From NCBI RefSeq assembly GCF_900167065.1, contig NZ_FUYA01000007.1, positions 62,001 to 126,000 of the forward strand: DNA of 64,000 nt. The letters run 5' to 3'. Positions within the stretch are counted from its first letter, which is position 1. Every line of letters starts with the position of its first letter. The notes below the pieces were generated by a model. That model was not told where the DNA came from. It did no database searches and saw nothing but the letters and a program-made list of their open reading frames with translations. A program made the translations under genes and the position numbers. This document shows, one piece after another, positions 16,620 through 26,053 of the stretch. The stretch is from Desulfobaculum bizertense DSM 18034. Lineage in GTDB: Bacteria; Desulfobacterota; Desulfovibrionia; Desulfovibrionales; Desulfovibrionaceae.

Positions 16620-18176
16620 ATGCCCGAAATACGGCTGACTGTACTGGATGCAGATCATCAGAAGCGAGAGATGAGCTGTGAACCAGGACAAACTCTGGCT
16701 CAGGGCCTCTTTTTGAGTGGGTATTGGAAGACCCCTGTTTTATGCTCCGGCGTCGGCCTTTGTGGTCGGTGCCGGTTGCGTTTTTTATCGCCTGCTCCCG
16801 CTCCGGATAGCGCTGACGAAGCGCTTTTTTCTGTGGAGGAATTGCATGATGGCTGGCGGCTTGGCTGTCGACATCAGGTCAGAGAGGGGCAAGAGGTCTT
16901 TTTGCCATGCCATGCCGCAGCGTCGGCTGCGCCGCAGGAATTGACGCCGGACGCAAAGGCTGTGCGCCTCGCAGTGGACTTCGGGACCAGCTCGGTGTCG
17001 TGGCAGGCGCTGGATGGCGAACGAAGCGTTGCACAGGGGACCGACCCAAATCCTCAGCTTGGCGCGGGAAGCGATGTTATGAGTCGGCTGGCCTATGCTG
17101 CGGACCCAGACCACGCTCGGCAACTCCAGAAGCTTGCTGTGTCATATTTGCAGCAGGTAGTGGCTGGACTTGGTGCTCCTGTCGAGGAAATTGCGGTTGC
17201 CGCAAACCCGGCCATGACGTTGATTCTGCTCGGAAAAGAGAGCGCTGGGCTTCGGGCTGCACCGTACCGGCTGAGCTACAGGGGCGGACAGGTGGAAATA
17301 CTTGAAGCCCTGCCGCCTGTGTATGTCTTGCCGCAGCTTGCACCATTTGTCGGGGGAGACCTGAGCGCTGGGCTGCTGGAGCTGCTGGAACGGAATACAA
17401 GGCCGCAGTTCCCGTTTTTGCTTTCAGATATGGGAACGAATGGAGAGTTTGTGCTGGCTGTTTCGCCGGAGCGTTTTCTGGTGACCAGTGTTCCGCTTGG
17501 GCCTGCACTGGAAGGTGCGGGGCTGAGTTGTGGGAATGCGGCTGGTCCCGGTGCTGTGGTGCACTTTGAAGTCCAGCCCGCGGGATTGGTGGCGCAGTGC
17601 CTTGGTGGAGGAATGCCTTCGCGTAAGGCGGGCATGACTGGGACAGGATATATTTCACTTCTTGCACTGTTGCGTCAGCTTGGTGTGCTTGCTGAGGATG
17701 GGCGCTTTGAGCAGGGGAACACGCCGCTTGCAAAACGTGTGAGTCGTTCCCTTGGTACGCAGTACGGTGAGCCGTGTTTGCATCTTCCCGGTGGGCTGGT
17801 ACTGCTGGCCCGGGATGTTGAGGAAATTTTGAAGATCAAGGCTGCATTTCATGTGGCTTTGGATGCGCTCTGTGAGGCGGCGGGAATTCGGCTTACTGAT
17901 CTTGCCGCGGTGTATCTTGCGGGAGCACTCGGTGAAAATGTCTCTTGTTTGGCTCTGGAACAGCTTGGTTTTCTTCCGGAAGGGAGTGGGAGGCTTGTGC
18001 AGAGCGTTGGCAATACATCGCTTGCGGGTGCAGCGAGAGTTCTGTACGACAAGACTGCGCGAGAAAAAGTGGAAAGCTTTTCGAAAAAGACGCAGGAAAT
18101 TGTGCTGGCTGGAGACCGGGACTTTAGCACCCGGTTTATGGCGAGAATGCGTTTTTCGCAGAGTGAGGCCGTATAG
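16620..18176 (+). CDS. 2Fe-2S ferredoxin and ASKHA-domain protein (DUF4445/RACE type)
   Basis: 518 residues. The N-terminal 2Fe-2S domain has ligands in LCSGVGLCGRC (about Cys 42, 48, 51) and a fourth Cys in RLGCRHQV. From about residue 120 an ASKHA ATPase core follows (VRLAVDFGTSS; SDMGTNGEF; YLAGALGENV). Related proteins reductively activate corrinoid proteins at the expense of ATP; no corrinoid methyltransferase is seen here, so the client is unknown. ATG 16620 has AGGTGA just upstream; an alternative GTG at 16614 abuts the selD stop. Operon context suggests a role with selenium metabolism, by inference only. Confidence 0.85.
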   Translation: MPEIRLTVLDADHQKREMSCEPGQTLAQGLFLSGYWKTPVLCSGVGLCGRCRLRFLSPAPAPDSADEALFSVEELHDGWRLGCRHQVREGQEVFLPCHAAASAAPQELTPDAKAVRLAVDFGTSSVSWQALDGERSVAQGTDPNPQLGAGSDVMSRLAYAADPDHARQLQKLAVSYLQQVVAGLGAPVEEIAVAANPAMTLILLGKESAGLRAAPYRLSYRGGQVEILEALPPVYVLPQLAPFVGGDLSAGLLELLERNTRPQFPFLLSDMGTNGEFVLAVSPERFLVTSVPLGPALEGAGLSCGNAAGPGAVVHFEVQPAGLVAQCLGGGMPSRKAGMTGTGYISLLALLRQLGVLAEDGRFEQGNTPLAKRVSRSLGTQYGEPCLHLPGGLVLLARDVEEILKIKAAFHVALDALCEAAGIRLTDLAAVYLAGALGENVSCLALEQLGFLPEGSGRLVQSVGNTSLAGAARVLYDKTAREKVESFSKKTQEIVLAGDRDFSTRFMARMRFSQSEAV

Positions 18177-18203
18177 ACTTTTGCCGGAACAGAGGAGGTC
18201 GAC

Positions 18204-18887
18204 GTGCGCATTCGGGATTTAGGCCGAATCAGCTATGCAGATGCTTTGGCGCTCCAGCTTGAAGAAGTGGAGCGGGTACAGCAGGGCGGCGAGGACACGC
18301 TTTTTTTACTGGAACATCCGCCGGTCATTACTCTTGGCAAAGGCGGAGGACTGGATAATTTGCATGTTTCGCCGGACTATCTGAAAGAGCATGAAATTGA
18401 GCTGGTTCAGGTGAAGCGTGGCGGAAACATAACCTGTCATTTCCCGGGGCAGCTTGTGGCCTATCCTGTGTTTCGCATTGAGCACCGTCCAGGTGGAATT
18501 CGGGCTTTTTTTCATGACATGGAAGAAACCGTGATTCGCACACTGGCCCGGTATGGGCTTGTTGCTGGACGCTCAGAAGGGCGCCCCGGTGTGTGGCTGG
18601 GCAATCGGAAAATTTGTTCGATGGGCATCGGGGTCAAGCGATGGGTGACATGGCATGGCCTTGCGCTCAATGTTTTGCCTGATGTGAGTCTTTTTCAGCT
18701 TGTGACGCTGTGTGGCCTCTCGGATGCTGTCCCGACCTCTGTCCACGCAGAAATGCGTCGATGTGATGCGCAACGCAGTTCAGAAACCCCATTGCCAACT
18801 TTGCAGGAGATAAAAGGTGTCATCGCAGAAGAATTCCGCACGGTGTTCAAGGATTCCAGAGTGGCTGAGAATCAAGCTGCCCAGTGA
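18204..18887 (+). CDS. lipB: Octanoyltransferase
   Basis: Transfers octanoate from acyl carrier protein to lipoyl domains. 227 residues. Motifs are [32 protein letters not shown] (the usual RGG-x-x-T-H-GQ region with Cys in place of the more common Tyr) and [20 protein letters not shown] with the catalytic Lys. GTG start with GGAGG eight bases upstream. Overlaps lipA by 71 nt. Confidence 0.93.
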   Translation: MRIRDLGRISYADALALQLEEVERVQQGGEDTLFLLEHPPVITLGKGGGLDNLHVSPDYLKEHEIELVQVKRGGNITCHFPGQLVAYPVFRIEHRPGGIRAFFHDMEETVIRTLARYGLVAGRSEGRPGVWLGNRKICSMGIGVKRWVTWHGLALNVLPDVSLFQLVTLCGLSDAVPTSVHAEMRRCDAQRSSETPLPTLQEIKGVIAEEFRTVFKDSRVAENQAAQ

Positions 18888-19680
18888 TCCTGCATTTGCC
18901 GAGACTCGTGGACTGCTCAAGGATCTTGGGCTGAATACGGTGTGTCAGGGGGCGAAGTGCCCGAATATTTATGAGTGCTTTTCAAAGCATGTGGCGACGT
19001 TTCTTATTATGGGGAGCCACTGCACCAGAGGCTGTGCCTTTTGCAATATCGGGCTGGGGCATGTTTCTCCTCTGGACCCGGAAGAACCGGCTCGCGTGGG
19101 TGAGGCTGCGGCTCGGCTTGGCCTCAGGCATGTTGTGATTACGTCGGTGACGCGTGATGATTTGCCGGATGGCGGAGCAGAACATTTTGCAGAAACAGTG
19201 CGGCAGGTCAGGGCACAGGTACCGGGGTGCACTGTAGAAGTGCTTATTCCTGATTTTCAGGGGAATGAGGCGGCCTTGCACACGGTGATTGATGTGGCTC
19301 CTGAGATCATTAACCACAACGTGGAAACCGTGCCAGAGCTGTATACGGCTATCCGACCACAGGCCAACTTTGAGCAGAGCCTGACTCTGCTCCAGCGGGT
19401 TCATGACGCCGGGATTGTGTCCAAGAGTGGGCTTATGCTTGGGCTTGGTGAAAGCCATGAGCAGGTGAAGCAGCTCCTTGCCCGTCTGCATGAAGTGCAG
19501 TGTCAGATTGTGACGGTGGGGCAGTACATGCGCCCAAGTCTCAAGCACCCGGAAGTGGTGGAGTATGTGACACCAGAAGATTTTGAGGCTTTGGCCTGCT
19601 ACGCACGGGAGCTTGGAATTCCCCATGTCTTTTCTGCGCCACGGGTCAGAAGCTCGTATAATGCTGCTATGTTTGTGTAG
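18817..19680 (+). CDS. lipA: Lipoyl synthase
   Basis: Radical SAM enzyme inserting sulfur at C6 and C8 of octanoyl-lipoyl domains. 287 residues. The auxiliary 4Fe-4S cluster uses three Cys in [14 protein letters not shown]. The radical SAM cluster is CTRGCAFC. The C-terminal RSSYNA segment provides the serine ligand of the auxiliary cluster. GTG 18817 is the only usable start and has AGGAG seven bases upstream, giving a 71-nt overlap with lipB. Followed by a terminator. Confidence 0.95.
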   Translation: MSSQKNSARCSRIPEWLRIKLPSDPAFAETRGLLKDLGLNTVCQGAKCPNIYECFSKHVATFLIMGSHCTRGCAFCNIGLGHVSPLDPEEPARVGEAAARLGLRHVVITSVTRDDLPDGGAEHFAETVRQVRAQVPGCTVEVLIPDFQGNEAALHTVIDVAPEIINHNVETVPELYTAIRPQANFEQSLTLLQRVHDAGIVSKSGLMLGLGESHEQVKQLLARLHEVQCQIVTVGQYMRPSLKHPEVVEYVTPEDFEALACYARELGIPHVFSAPRVRSSYNAAMFV

Positions 19681-19701
19681 CGGCACATGAGAGAGAAAGC
19701 G

Positions 19702-19733
19702 AAAGCGCCGTCCATATGGGCGGCGCTTTTTTT
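19702..19733. terminator. Bidirectional terminator between lipA and recJ
   Basis: AAAGCGCCG / CGGCGCTTT stem with a T-run on the plus strand and A-run on the other side. It lies between the convergent lipA and recJ genes, and its T-run touches the recJ stop. Confidence 0.9.
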
Positions 19734-21429
19734 AGATTTCTTTCCAGTCTTTGATGTAGAGGTCGATGCGGGCCGTGCCCCGGTAGCGGTCAATGCGCGG
19801 GGTAAAGGCAATGCGGATGCTGCGTCCCTGAATGCCCGGCAGAATGTTTTCTGCCTGTCGCCATGCCTTGGCGCTCTGGCGGATGCCTGACTGCTCGTCC
19901 AGAAGGTCCAGCTTGATGTGATTCTTGCCGAAGACGCTGCGTCGTTCCACCTTGACGGGCGGGGAAACAAAAACAGGTTCGGCATTGCCGGGACCAAAGG
20001 GCTGGAGCAGTTCAAGCTCCTTGAGCAGGGTGAAATCAATTTCGGCAAAGGGCAGCTCGCCGTCTGTGAGGAGGGTGGCCGTAAGAGGGCTGTCTCCGCA
20101 CTGTTTGCGGACGGCTTTGTCGAAGGCATCGCGCAGGGCAGGGAGCTTGTTTTCATCAAGCGACATACCTGCGGCCTGCTTGTGTCCACCAAATCCGAGC
20201 AGAAGCTCGCTGCATTCCGTCAGGCCGTCGTAGAGATGAAATTCGTGGGTGCTGCGGCCCGAACCTTTGAGGTGGTCGCCTTCCTTGGTCAGAATCAGGG
20301 TTGGGCGATAAAAGGCTTCGACAATGCGCGAGGCCACAATACCAATAACGCCAGCGTGCCAGTCAGGATGATAGAGCACCAGTCCAAGGCGGTTTTTGCT
20401 CTGGGACTCGGCCTGTGTCAGGGCCTCTTGCAGGATGCTGTCTTCTGTGGCCCGGCGTTCGGTGTTCAGGTCATCAAGCTGGGCGGCAATAGGCCGTGCT
20501 GTGCTGTAGTTTTTGGACAAGAGCAGGGTCAGGGCGTCTTCGGCTTTGCCAATACGTCCTGCGGCGTTGATGCGCGGAGCAAGTCCAAAGCCCACCTGAC
20601 CAGCACCAAGGGCGGCTGTGGGGGCGTATTTGCTGACCTCTTTCAGTGCGGCGATGCCGGGGCGCTTGGCCTCTCCAAGGAGCAGCAGGCCGTTTTTTAC
20701 GAGGACGCGGTTCTGGCCACGGAGTTTGACGACGTCTGCAATGGTGCCAAGGGCCACGAAGTCGAGAAATTTGCGGATGTCGACTTTGGGCGGAACAAGA
20801 GCATTCACTGCGGCCATAAGCATGAAGGCCACGCCAACGCCTGCAAGGTCTGCACAGGGGCAGTCTGCACAGCGAGGGTCAACAATGGCGTCAGCAGGGG
20901 GAAGTTCCTTGCCGGGGAGGTGGTGGTCAGACACGACAACGGTCATGCCCAGCTCTTTTGCCCGCGTGACTTCCTGAATGTTGGTAATGCCGCAGTCAAC
21001 AGTCAGCAGCAGTTCAACGCCCTGTTCGGCAAGGGCCTCAATGCCTGCGCAGTTCAGGCCGTAGCCTTCGCTAAAGCGGTCAGGCAGGTGGTGCATGGAG
21101 TCGATGTTTTTCTCTGCCAGAACATCTGTGACCAGAGCCGTGGAGGTGACGCCGTCCACGTCATAGTCACCCCAGACCGCAAATTTTTTTCCGGCGAGCA
21201 GACCGTCAGCCAGAATCTGTGCGGCTTCATTCAGGCCGGGATATTCGCTGAGCGGAGCAAGGTGCTTGAGTCCTGGACTCATAAAGGTGTCCATCTGCTC
21301 GGCGGTGTGCATGCCTCGCTGCCACAGGATAGTGGCAATACGGGGGCTGACGTGCAGGGCTTCGGCTCTGCGTTCAATGTCTGCGGGCGTTTCTTTTTCT
21401 TGCGGTCGGGGAATCCAGTTCAGGGACAT
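19732..21429 (-). CDS. recJ: Single-stranded-DNA-specific exonuclease RecJ
   Basis: 5'-3' exonuclease of recombination and mismatch repair. About 565 residues. DHH-family motifs: GDYDVDGVTST, LLTVDCGI, and VVSDHHLPG. The DHHA1 segment with GSGRS appears after residue 350, followed by an OB-like C-terminal domain. The start at ATG 21429 (MSLNWIPRPQEKE) has AAAGG eight bases upstream; a longer reading to 21537 has no homologous N-terminus. Confidence 0.95.
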   Translation of the reverse strand: MSLNWIPRPQEKETPADIERRAEALHVSPRIATILWQRGMHTAEQMDTFMSPGLKHLAPLSEYPGLNEAAQILADGLLAGKKFAVWGDYDVDGVTSTALVTDVLAEKNIDSMHHLPDRFSEGYGLNCAGIEALAEQGVELLLTVDCGITNIQEVTRAKELGMTVVVSDHHLPGKELPPADAIVDPRCADCPCADLAGVGVAFMLMAAVNALVPPKVDIRKFLDFVALGTIADVVKLRGQNRVLVKNGLLLLGEAKRPGIAALKEVSKYAPTAALGAGQVGFGLAPRINAAGRIGKAEDALTLLLSKNYSTARPIAAQLDDLNTERRATEDSILQEALTQAESQSKNRLGLVLYHPDWHAGVIGIVASRIVEAFYRPTLILTKEGDHLKGSGRSTHEFHLYDGLTECSELLLGFGGHKQAAGMSLDENKLPALRDAFDKAVRKQCGDSPLTATLLTDGELPFAEIDFTLLKELELLQPFGPGNAEPVFVSPPVKVERRSVFGKNHIKLDLLDEQSGIRQSAKAWRQAENILPGIQGRSIRIAFTPRIDRYRGTARIDLYIKDWKEI

Positions 21430-21466
21430 GCTCCATGCCTTTGGTTGAAATTTTCTCGCTGGGAAT

Positions 21467-21495
21467 TGTGTAGAGTGCGGAACGCATCTCGTCAA
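21467..21495 (-). promoter_or_regulatory. Putative sigma70 promoter of recJ
   Basis: On the minus strand, TTGACG (21490-21495) and TACACA (21467-21472) are 17 bp apart, 37 bp before the recJ start. A stem-loop GAGCCTG...CAGGCTC (21506-21535) lies just upstream and may end the HDOD transcript, although it has no T-run. Confidence 0.45.
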
Positions 21496-21576
21496 TTGCT
21501 CGGCAGAGCCTGAGCTTTTTGAGCTGCACAGGCTCATCAGGAAATATGTATGTCGTGAGGGGGGAGAGCGTGGCTT

Positions 21577-22461
21577 TTAGGCCAGAGCGGCCAGCAGGCG
21601 CTTTTGCTCCGGTTCCTTGACGCTCTGTGCGATTTTTTGGGCCAGAGGACGCAGGGAGAGATCAAAGCTCTGGAGCAGGCCTTTCCAGTCTTCGGCAACG
21701 GGTTCTTCTGAGGACTGAAGGCGAATGGCAAGGGCGTTTGCAAGGCAGAGGATGCGGGCATCCAGTTCATGCTCGGCGGCCCTGTCTGGTGCGTGGTGCC
21801 AGCTCACGGGTTCTGTCAGGGATGCGGGGAGGTTCCATGAACGAAGGGCCATAGCGCCAATGACACCGTGATCCATGCCCCAGTAGTCTTCTTCGGCCTC
21901 TGCAACGGTGCAGTGTTTGGCTTTGGCCTGCTCTGTTACGCGCTGCCAGTCCTTGGGCATAAGCATTGCGGTCAGCAGTTTGCCCATGTCATGGAGCAGG
22001 CCCGCGGTGTACATGCGTTCGGGATTGGGCAGGGCTTCTGCTGTGAGCGGATGCTGTCCAAGCTGAGTTGTGATGTGCTTGGCCGCGACAGCTGTCAGGA
22101 TTTGGTGCTTCCAGTAATCCCGGAGGGCAAAGCCTGAGGCGCTTTTGAGGTTTTGGCCGATGCTTTGGACACCAAAGCTCAGAATAAGACTGCGGATGTA
22201 CTCCAGCCCCAAAACGGAAACGGCCCGCAGTGGAGAGGCGATCTCCGACTGCAGGCCGTAATATGCGGAATTGGCAATGGACAGAACACGGGTGGTCAGC
22301 GCGGGGTCAGAGGCGATGCTCTGGGCAACATCTTCCAGAGAAGAGCGTGAATCCTCAGACGTTTGTGCAAAGAGAGCATGGAGTATTTCCGGTGAATACG
22401 GAAGCTCCTGCCTGAGCTGGGTCACTTTTTCTATCAGAAGTGCGCTGCGCTGATGTGTCAT
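21577..22461 (-). CDS. HDOD-domain signalling protein
   Basis: 294 residues. The HDOD fold spans roughly residues 15-215 (SDPALTTRVLSIANSAYYG; VSVLGLEYIRSLILSFG; GLLHDMGKLLTAML), a domain related to HD phosphohydrolases and common in regulators of motility and the cell cycle. The motif HDMGK keeps an HD pair, but full catalytic spacing is not evident. No other domain, so the partner is unknown. The start abuts the TPR gene stop. Confidence 0.88.
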   Translation of the reverse strand: MTHQRSALLIEKVTQLRQELPYSPEILHALFAQTSEDSRSSLEDVAQSIASDPALTTRVLSIANSAYYGLQSEIASPLRAVSVLGLEYIRSLILSFGVQSIGQNLKSASGFALRDYWKHQILTAVAAKHITTQLGQHPLTAEALPNPERMYTAGLLHDMGKLLTAMLMPKDWQRVTEQAKAKHCTVAEAEEDYWGMDHGVIGAMALRSWNLPASLTEPVSWHHAPDRAAEHELDARILCLANALAIRLQSSEEPVAEDWKGLLQSFDLSLRPLAQKIAQSVKEPEQKRLLAALA

Positions 22462-23343
22462 TTAGACATCCATAACGTAGTTTGTCCCCGGTCGCTTTTT
22501 GGGTGCAGAATGCTTTTTGCCTCGCACAGGGCGAAGCGCTCCTGGAATGGCCTTGCCGTCGCGGTCCACGAGCTTGTTGTCCTGCAAATAATCCATGAAG
22601 CGAAGGGCTTCCGGAAAATCCCGGTTCAGTTCCAAAGCTCTGGTCAGATAGGTTGCTGCCCGGCCCCAGTCTTCCTGTTCAAAGGAAACCCGGGCCATGT
22701 TGTAGAACAGGTGTTCGTCCTGCTGTGAAAGTTCCAGCGCACGGCTGTAATATTCCATAGACTGTTCAAACATCTTGTTCTTTCGAAGGTTGATGCCAAA
22801 CTCGTTGAACAGGTGCTTGTGCTTTTTTTCAAACGCGGCATCCAGTTTGACCAGACGCTCAAAAATGTCGTTGGCCTTGGCATCTTCGCCACGCTCAAGG
22901 TAGGTCAGGCCCAGACCAAAATTGGCCCGGACGTTTTCCTCATCAATGCCAAGAGCGTGTCCAAATTCCAGCTCGGCGCTAAAGGATTCGCCGCGCTCAC
23001 GGTGCTTTTCTCCCTTGTCGATGCTGGCCTGAAGCTCCTTCATCTTTGGGAAAACCGTGGAAACATAAAACTCTGGCTCTGGCGAAAACTTCTCAAGGAA
23101 GTCCTCGCGGGGAACGTCCCGACGTGCTCCAGATGGGACATAGTTCGCATTGAGCGGCTGAACTTTTATTGTGCCATCTTCTTGCTCGTCTGCAAACCAG
23201 AATGCTTTCTTTATGGTTTTGCGGGTCGTGGTACCAGTGCCCACTCGCTGGATGCGCTGGATAGAAAAAACGCCTTTGATAGACTCTTTGCGACTTGTCT
23301 GTGCAACTTTCATGTCAGTATCAATCTTCTTTTCATCAGTCAT
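22462..23343 (-). CDS. Tetratricopeptide-repeat protein
   Basis: 293 residues. A variable N-terminus (about 95 residues) is followed by several TPR units between about residues 100 and 260 (ANFGLGLTYLERGEDAKAND; YYSRALELSQQDEHLFYNMA). A basic C-terminal tail ends GTNYVMDV. No signal peptide, so it is probably a cytoplasmic scaffold. Co-transcribed with the HDOD gene (no spacer), suggesting a joint role. Confidence 0.8.
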   Translation of the reverse strand: MTDEKKIDTDMKVAQTSRKESIKGVFSIQRIQRVGTGTTTRKTIKKAFWFADEQEDGTIKVQPLNANYVPSGARRDVPREDFLEKFSPEPEFYVSTVFPKMKELQASIDKGEKHRERGESFSAELEFGHALGIDEENVRANFGLGLTYLERGEDAKANDIFERLVKLDAAFEKKHKHLFNEFGINLRKNKMFEQSMEYYSRALELSQQDEHLFYNMARVSFEQEDWGRAATYLTRALELNRDFPEALRFMDYLQDNKLVDRDGKAIPGALRPVRGKKHSAPKKRPGTNYVMDV

Positions 23344-23363
23344 AGGCTTCCCCTTTCGGAAAC

Positions 23364-24068
23364 TTATAGACTTTCAGCGGCCATCTGTTCAAGGAAAAGA
23401 GTTGCAGCATCACGGGGCGAATCTGCTTTTGTGATGGGGCGTCCTGCCACAAGATAGTTTGAGCCAGCCGCGACAGCCTGTGCTGGAGTCATAACGCGTC
23501 TCTGGTCATCGTCAGCGCTGGCAAGTCGAATGCCCGGAGTCAGGCAGACAAAGTCATCGCCGCAGGCGCTTTTGATGCTTTCCACTTCGTGCCCGGAGCA
23601 GACAACGCCAGTCAGTCCGCATTCACGCGCGGCCTTGGCGTACTGGAGGGCCAGCGTGGGCACCGTCATGCCCTCGGGCAAAACAAGATCGTCCTCGGTC
23701 ATGCTGGTCAGGACTGTGACCCCAAGCAGAAGAGGGGAGCGGCCTGTGTCGGCTGCGCCTTCTTCAAGCCCTTTTCTGGCTGCTTCCATCATGCGGCGTC
23801 CACCGCAGGTATGGATGGTGATCATGTCTGCACCAGCGCGAACCGCAGAGCGCACTGCGCCCTGTACCGTGTTGGGAATGTCCATGAATTTCTGGTCCAG
23901 AAAAACACGGAAACCCAGCTTGCGAAGTTCATAAATAATCTCAGGGCCTGCTGTAGTATACAGCTCAAGACCAACCTTCATCCATGTGGCGGTCCCTTTT
24001 AGGCTCTGGGCCATTTCAAGTGCGCTTTCCTTGGTGGGAAAGTCCAGTGCTACGACAAGTTCAGCCAT
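23364..24068 (-). CDS. pyrF: Orotidine 5'-phosphate decarboxylase
   Basis: Last step of UMP synthesis. 234 residues of a TIM barrel. The substrate lysine is in WMKVGLELY; the catalytic Asp-Lys-x-x-Asp cluster is in [13 protein letters not shown], with Gln where Leu is usual. Later motifs are VTVLTSM and LTPGIR. It lies 20 nt after gmk. Confidence 0.95.
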   Translation of the reverse strand: MAELVVALDFPTKESALEMAQSLKGTATWMKVGLELYTTAGPEIIYELRKLGFRVFLDQKFMDIPNTVQGAVRSAVRAGADMITIHTCGGRRMMEAARKGLEEGAADTGRSPLLLGVTVLTSMTEDDLVLPEGMTVPTLALQYAKAARECGLTGVVCSGHEVESIKSACGDDFVCLTPGIRLASADDDQRRVMTPAQAVAAGSNYLVAGRPITKADSPRDAATLFLEQMAAESL

Positions 24069-24088
24069 CTTTTCCCTCGTTCTTCCAG

Positions 24089-24709
24089 TTAAATCTTTTT
24101 GTGGTGCAAAATGCGGTCAGGCAGCTGCGGCAGGTAGCTGGGGCGTGTTCCTTCGGCAAGGTAGACGCTTTTCAGCAGGCGGTATGCAGAATCCAGATCG
24201 TCATTCACAATCCAGTAGTCAAACTTGTTGGCTTCTTCGACTTCACCCGGTGCATTATTCAGACGGCGCTCAATGATGGATTCGTCGTCTGTGTTGCGGG
24301 CTTCCAGTCGCTGGCGCAGTGCGGCCAGAGATGGTGGGAACAAAAAGACGTAGCAGCCCTGCTGCATGCTTTCGCGAAGCTGTGCTGCTCCCTGAACGTC
24401 AATGTCAAAGAGCACGTCCTGACCTTCGTCCAAAAGCTCCAGAACGGCATCCTTGGGAGTGCCATAAAAGTTGCCGTGGACTTCGGCCCATTCTGCGAAG
24501 AATCCTTCCTCGATGAGTGTATTAAACTCGTCGCGGTTCACAAAATGATAGTCAATGCCCTGCCGTTCGCCATCGCGAGGTTTGCGGGTCGTGTAGGAAA
24601 TGGAAAAGGAGATTCGTGGAAACTCTTTCCGGAGACGTTTGGTGAGGGTGCTCTTGCCTGTGCCAGATGGGGCGCAGATGACAAGCATCAGACCGCGTCT
24701 GCTATTCAT
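24089..24709 (-). CDS. gmk: Guanylate kinase
   Basis: Phosphorylates GMP to GDP. 206 residues from ATG 24709 ([11 protein letters not shown]), which has GAGGAG just upstream. P-loop [13 protein letters not shown]-binding [10 protein letters not shown] and the DVQGAAQLR region. The start overlaps the remA stop by 8 nt, a common coupling in this cluster. Confidence 0.95.
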   Translation of the reverse strand: MNSRRGLMLVICAPSGTGKSTLTKRLRKEFPRISFSISYTTRKPRDGERQGIDYHFVNRDEFNTLIEEGFFAEWAEVHGNFYGTPKDAVLELLDEGQDVLFDIDVQGAAQLRESMQQGCYVFLFPPSLAALRQRLEARNTDDESIIERRLNNAPGEVEEANKFDYWIVNDDLDSAYRLLKSVYLAEGTRPSYLPQLPDRILHHKKI

Positions 24710-24962
24710 TCTCCTCTTCCTCCTGGCAGTAACGCTGCCCGATGGTTTCTGCCTGAATTGCGGACAGAATGATGTGATTGGAGTCGGAAACAATAATGGA
24801 GCGTGTTTTTCTGCCCTGTGTCGCATCGATGAGACGGCCAGCCTGTCTGGCGTCTTCACGCAGTCGGCGCATGGGGGAAGACGTGGGGTTCACAATCGCA
24901 ATGACCCGGTTGCTCACGACAAAATTGCCGAAACCAATGTTGAGCAGTCCGTTTTTCTGCAT
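24702..24962 (-). CDS. remA: RemA-family (DUF370) regulator
   Basis: 86 residues. The family core is complete: [48 protein letters not shown] and [13 protein letters not shown]. In Bacillus, RemA is a DNA-binding activator of matrix genes; its target in this organism is unknown. ATG 24962 gives the conserved N-terminus; an upstream TTG inside the yicC end is possible but less likely. It is wedged between yicC and gmk, as in many genomes. Confidence 0.88.
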   Translation of the reverse strand: MQKNGLLNIGFGNFVVSNRVIAIVNPTSSPMRRLREDARQAGRLIDATQGRKTRSIIVSDSNHIILSAIQAETIGQRYCQEEEENE

Positions 24963-24987
24963 GGTAGTGACTCGCGGGTTAGTGGTG

Positions 24988-25872
24988 TTACTCAATGTTC
25001 TGGACCTGTTCACGGCATTTTTCCAGCTCGGCCTTAAAGTCAACAACGATGCGGCTGACCTCAGTATCCTGAGCCTTGTTGCCACAGGTGTTGATTTCGC
25101 GGAAGCATTCCTGGAGCACGAAATCGAGGCGCTTGCCCATTTCGCCACCATCAGAAAGCACTTTCTTGAGCTGGGTGAGATGCGCCTCAAGGCGGGTCAG
25201 CTCTTCGGTGACGTCGATCTTATCGGAAATAACTGCGATTTCCTGAAGGAGACGGTCCTGATCCAGTGTCAGTTCGTATTTGTCGAGGACGGTCTGCATC
25301 CGCTTTTCAATGGTCTCAAAGCGGGTTTCCTTGACCTGAGGAGTGCGCTCTTCGAGTTTGGTCAGCCAGACGCGCAGGCGAGCTACACGCTCCAAAAGGT
25401 CGGCTCGCATGGCTTCGCCTTCGGTAGCACGAGCTGCATTCCAGTCTTCAAGAGCTTTGATGAGACCCTGTTTCAGGTCGTCAGAGAGTTTGGGATCAGG
25501 CTCGGAGGAGCTGTCTTCCCACAGGAAGGACATGGACATCAGTCGCATGAAATCTGGTGTGAAATCCGCACCCTTTTCCTGAGCAAAGCCCTGAAGCTGG
25601 TCCAGCATTGCCGAGGCAAGGGTTGTGTTGAGCGTGACGCCAAGAATTTCTGGGCGGAAGACCTGGAGGTTCAGCTGCACATTGATGCGGCCACGGGTTG
25701 CGTAGTCGCGGAATGTTTTTTCAAAGCTGGTCTCCAGAGAACGCACACTGGAGGGAATGCGCCATTTCAGATCAAGGTGGCGACCATTGACGCTGCGGAT
25801 TTCCCAGGCCTGTGCCCAGTCTTCTGTTCGGGCTGTGTGGCGGCCGAAGCCAGTCATGCTTTTTATTGTCAT
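24988..25872 (-). CDS. yicC: YicC/YloC-family endoribonuclease
   Basis: 294 residues. It starts [12 protein letters not shown], the invariant opening of the family. The C-terminal DUF1732 region includes [17 protein letters not shown] with the conserved EFNRE/EFREINT-like acidic cluster, here CFREINT. E. coli YicC is reported to cleave RNA with other factors. First gene of the yicC-remA-gmk-pyrF series. Confidence 0.9.
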   Translation of the reverse strand: MTIKSMTGFGRHTARTEDWAQAWEIRSVNGRHLDLKWRIPSSVRSLETSFEKTFRDYATRGRINVQLNLQVFRPEILGVTLNTTLASAMLDQLQGFAQEKGADFTPDFMRLMSMSFLWEDSSSEPDPKLSDDLKQGLIKALEDWNAARATEGEAMRADLLERVARLRVWLTKLEERTPQVKETRFETIEKRMQTVLDKYELTLDQDRLLQEIAVISDKIDVTEELTRLEAHLTQLKKVLSDGGEMGKRLDFVLQECFREINTCGNKAQDTEVSRIVVDFKAELEKCREQVQNIE

Positions 25873-25923
25873 ATCAAGTACCTGCGTGAGTAAAAGGTTG
25901 CACGGTCGGTTATGAAGTATGCG

Positions 25924-25965
25924 AAAACGGCGCGGGCCACTCCGAGAGTAGCCCGAGCCGTTTTT
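25924..25965 (-). terminator. Terminator after mtaB
   Basis: AAAACGGC ... GCCGTTTT with an inner GGGC/GCCC stem. It is symmetrical with T-runs on both strands. It lies between the mtaB stop and the yicC start region, so it most likely ends the mnmA-mtaB transcript. Confidence 0.75.
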
Positions 25966-26053
25966 GTGTAGATGCTAGTGGGCACGGTTCATTAGTCCTC
26001 TTTTGAAAGGATGTCCATACCGTGACCGGAGCGAAGGGTGAAGGATTTCTCCC

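Noticed and set aside
19918-21513. 531-codon open frame antisense to recJ
   Set aside because: Composition mirrors recJ codons; recJ has all catalytic motifs.
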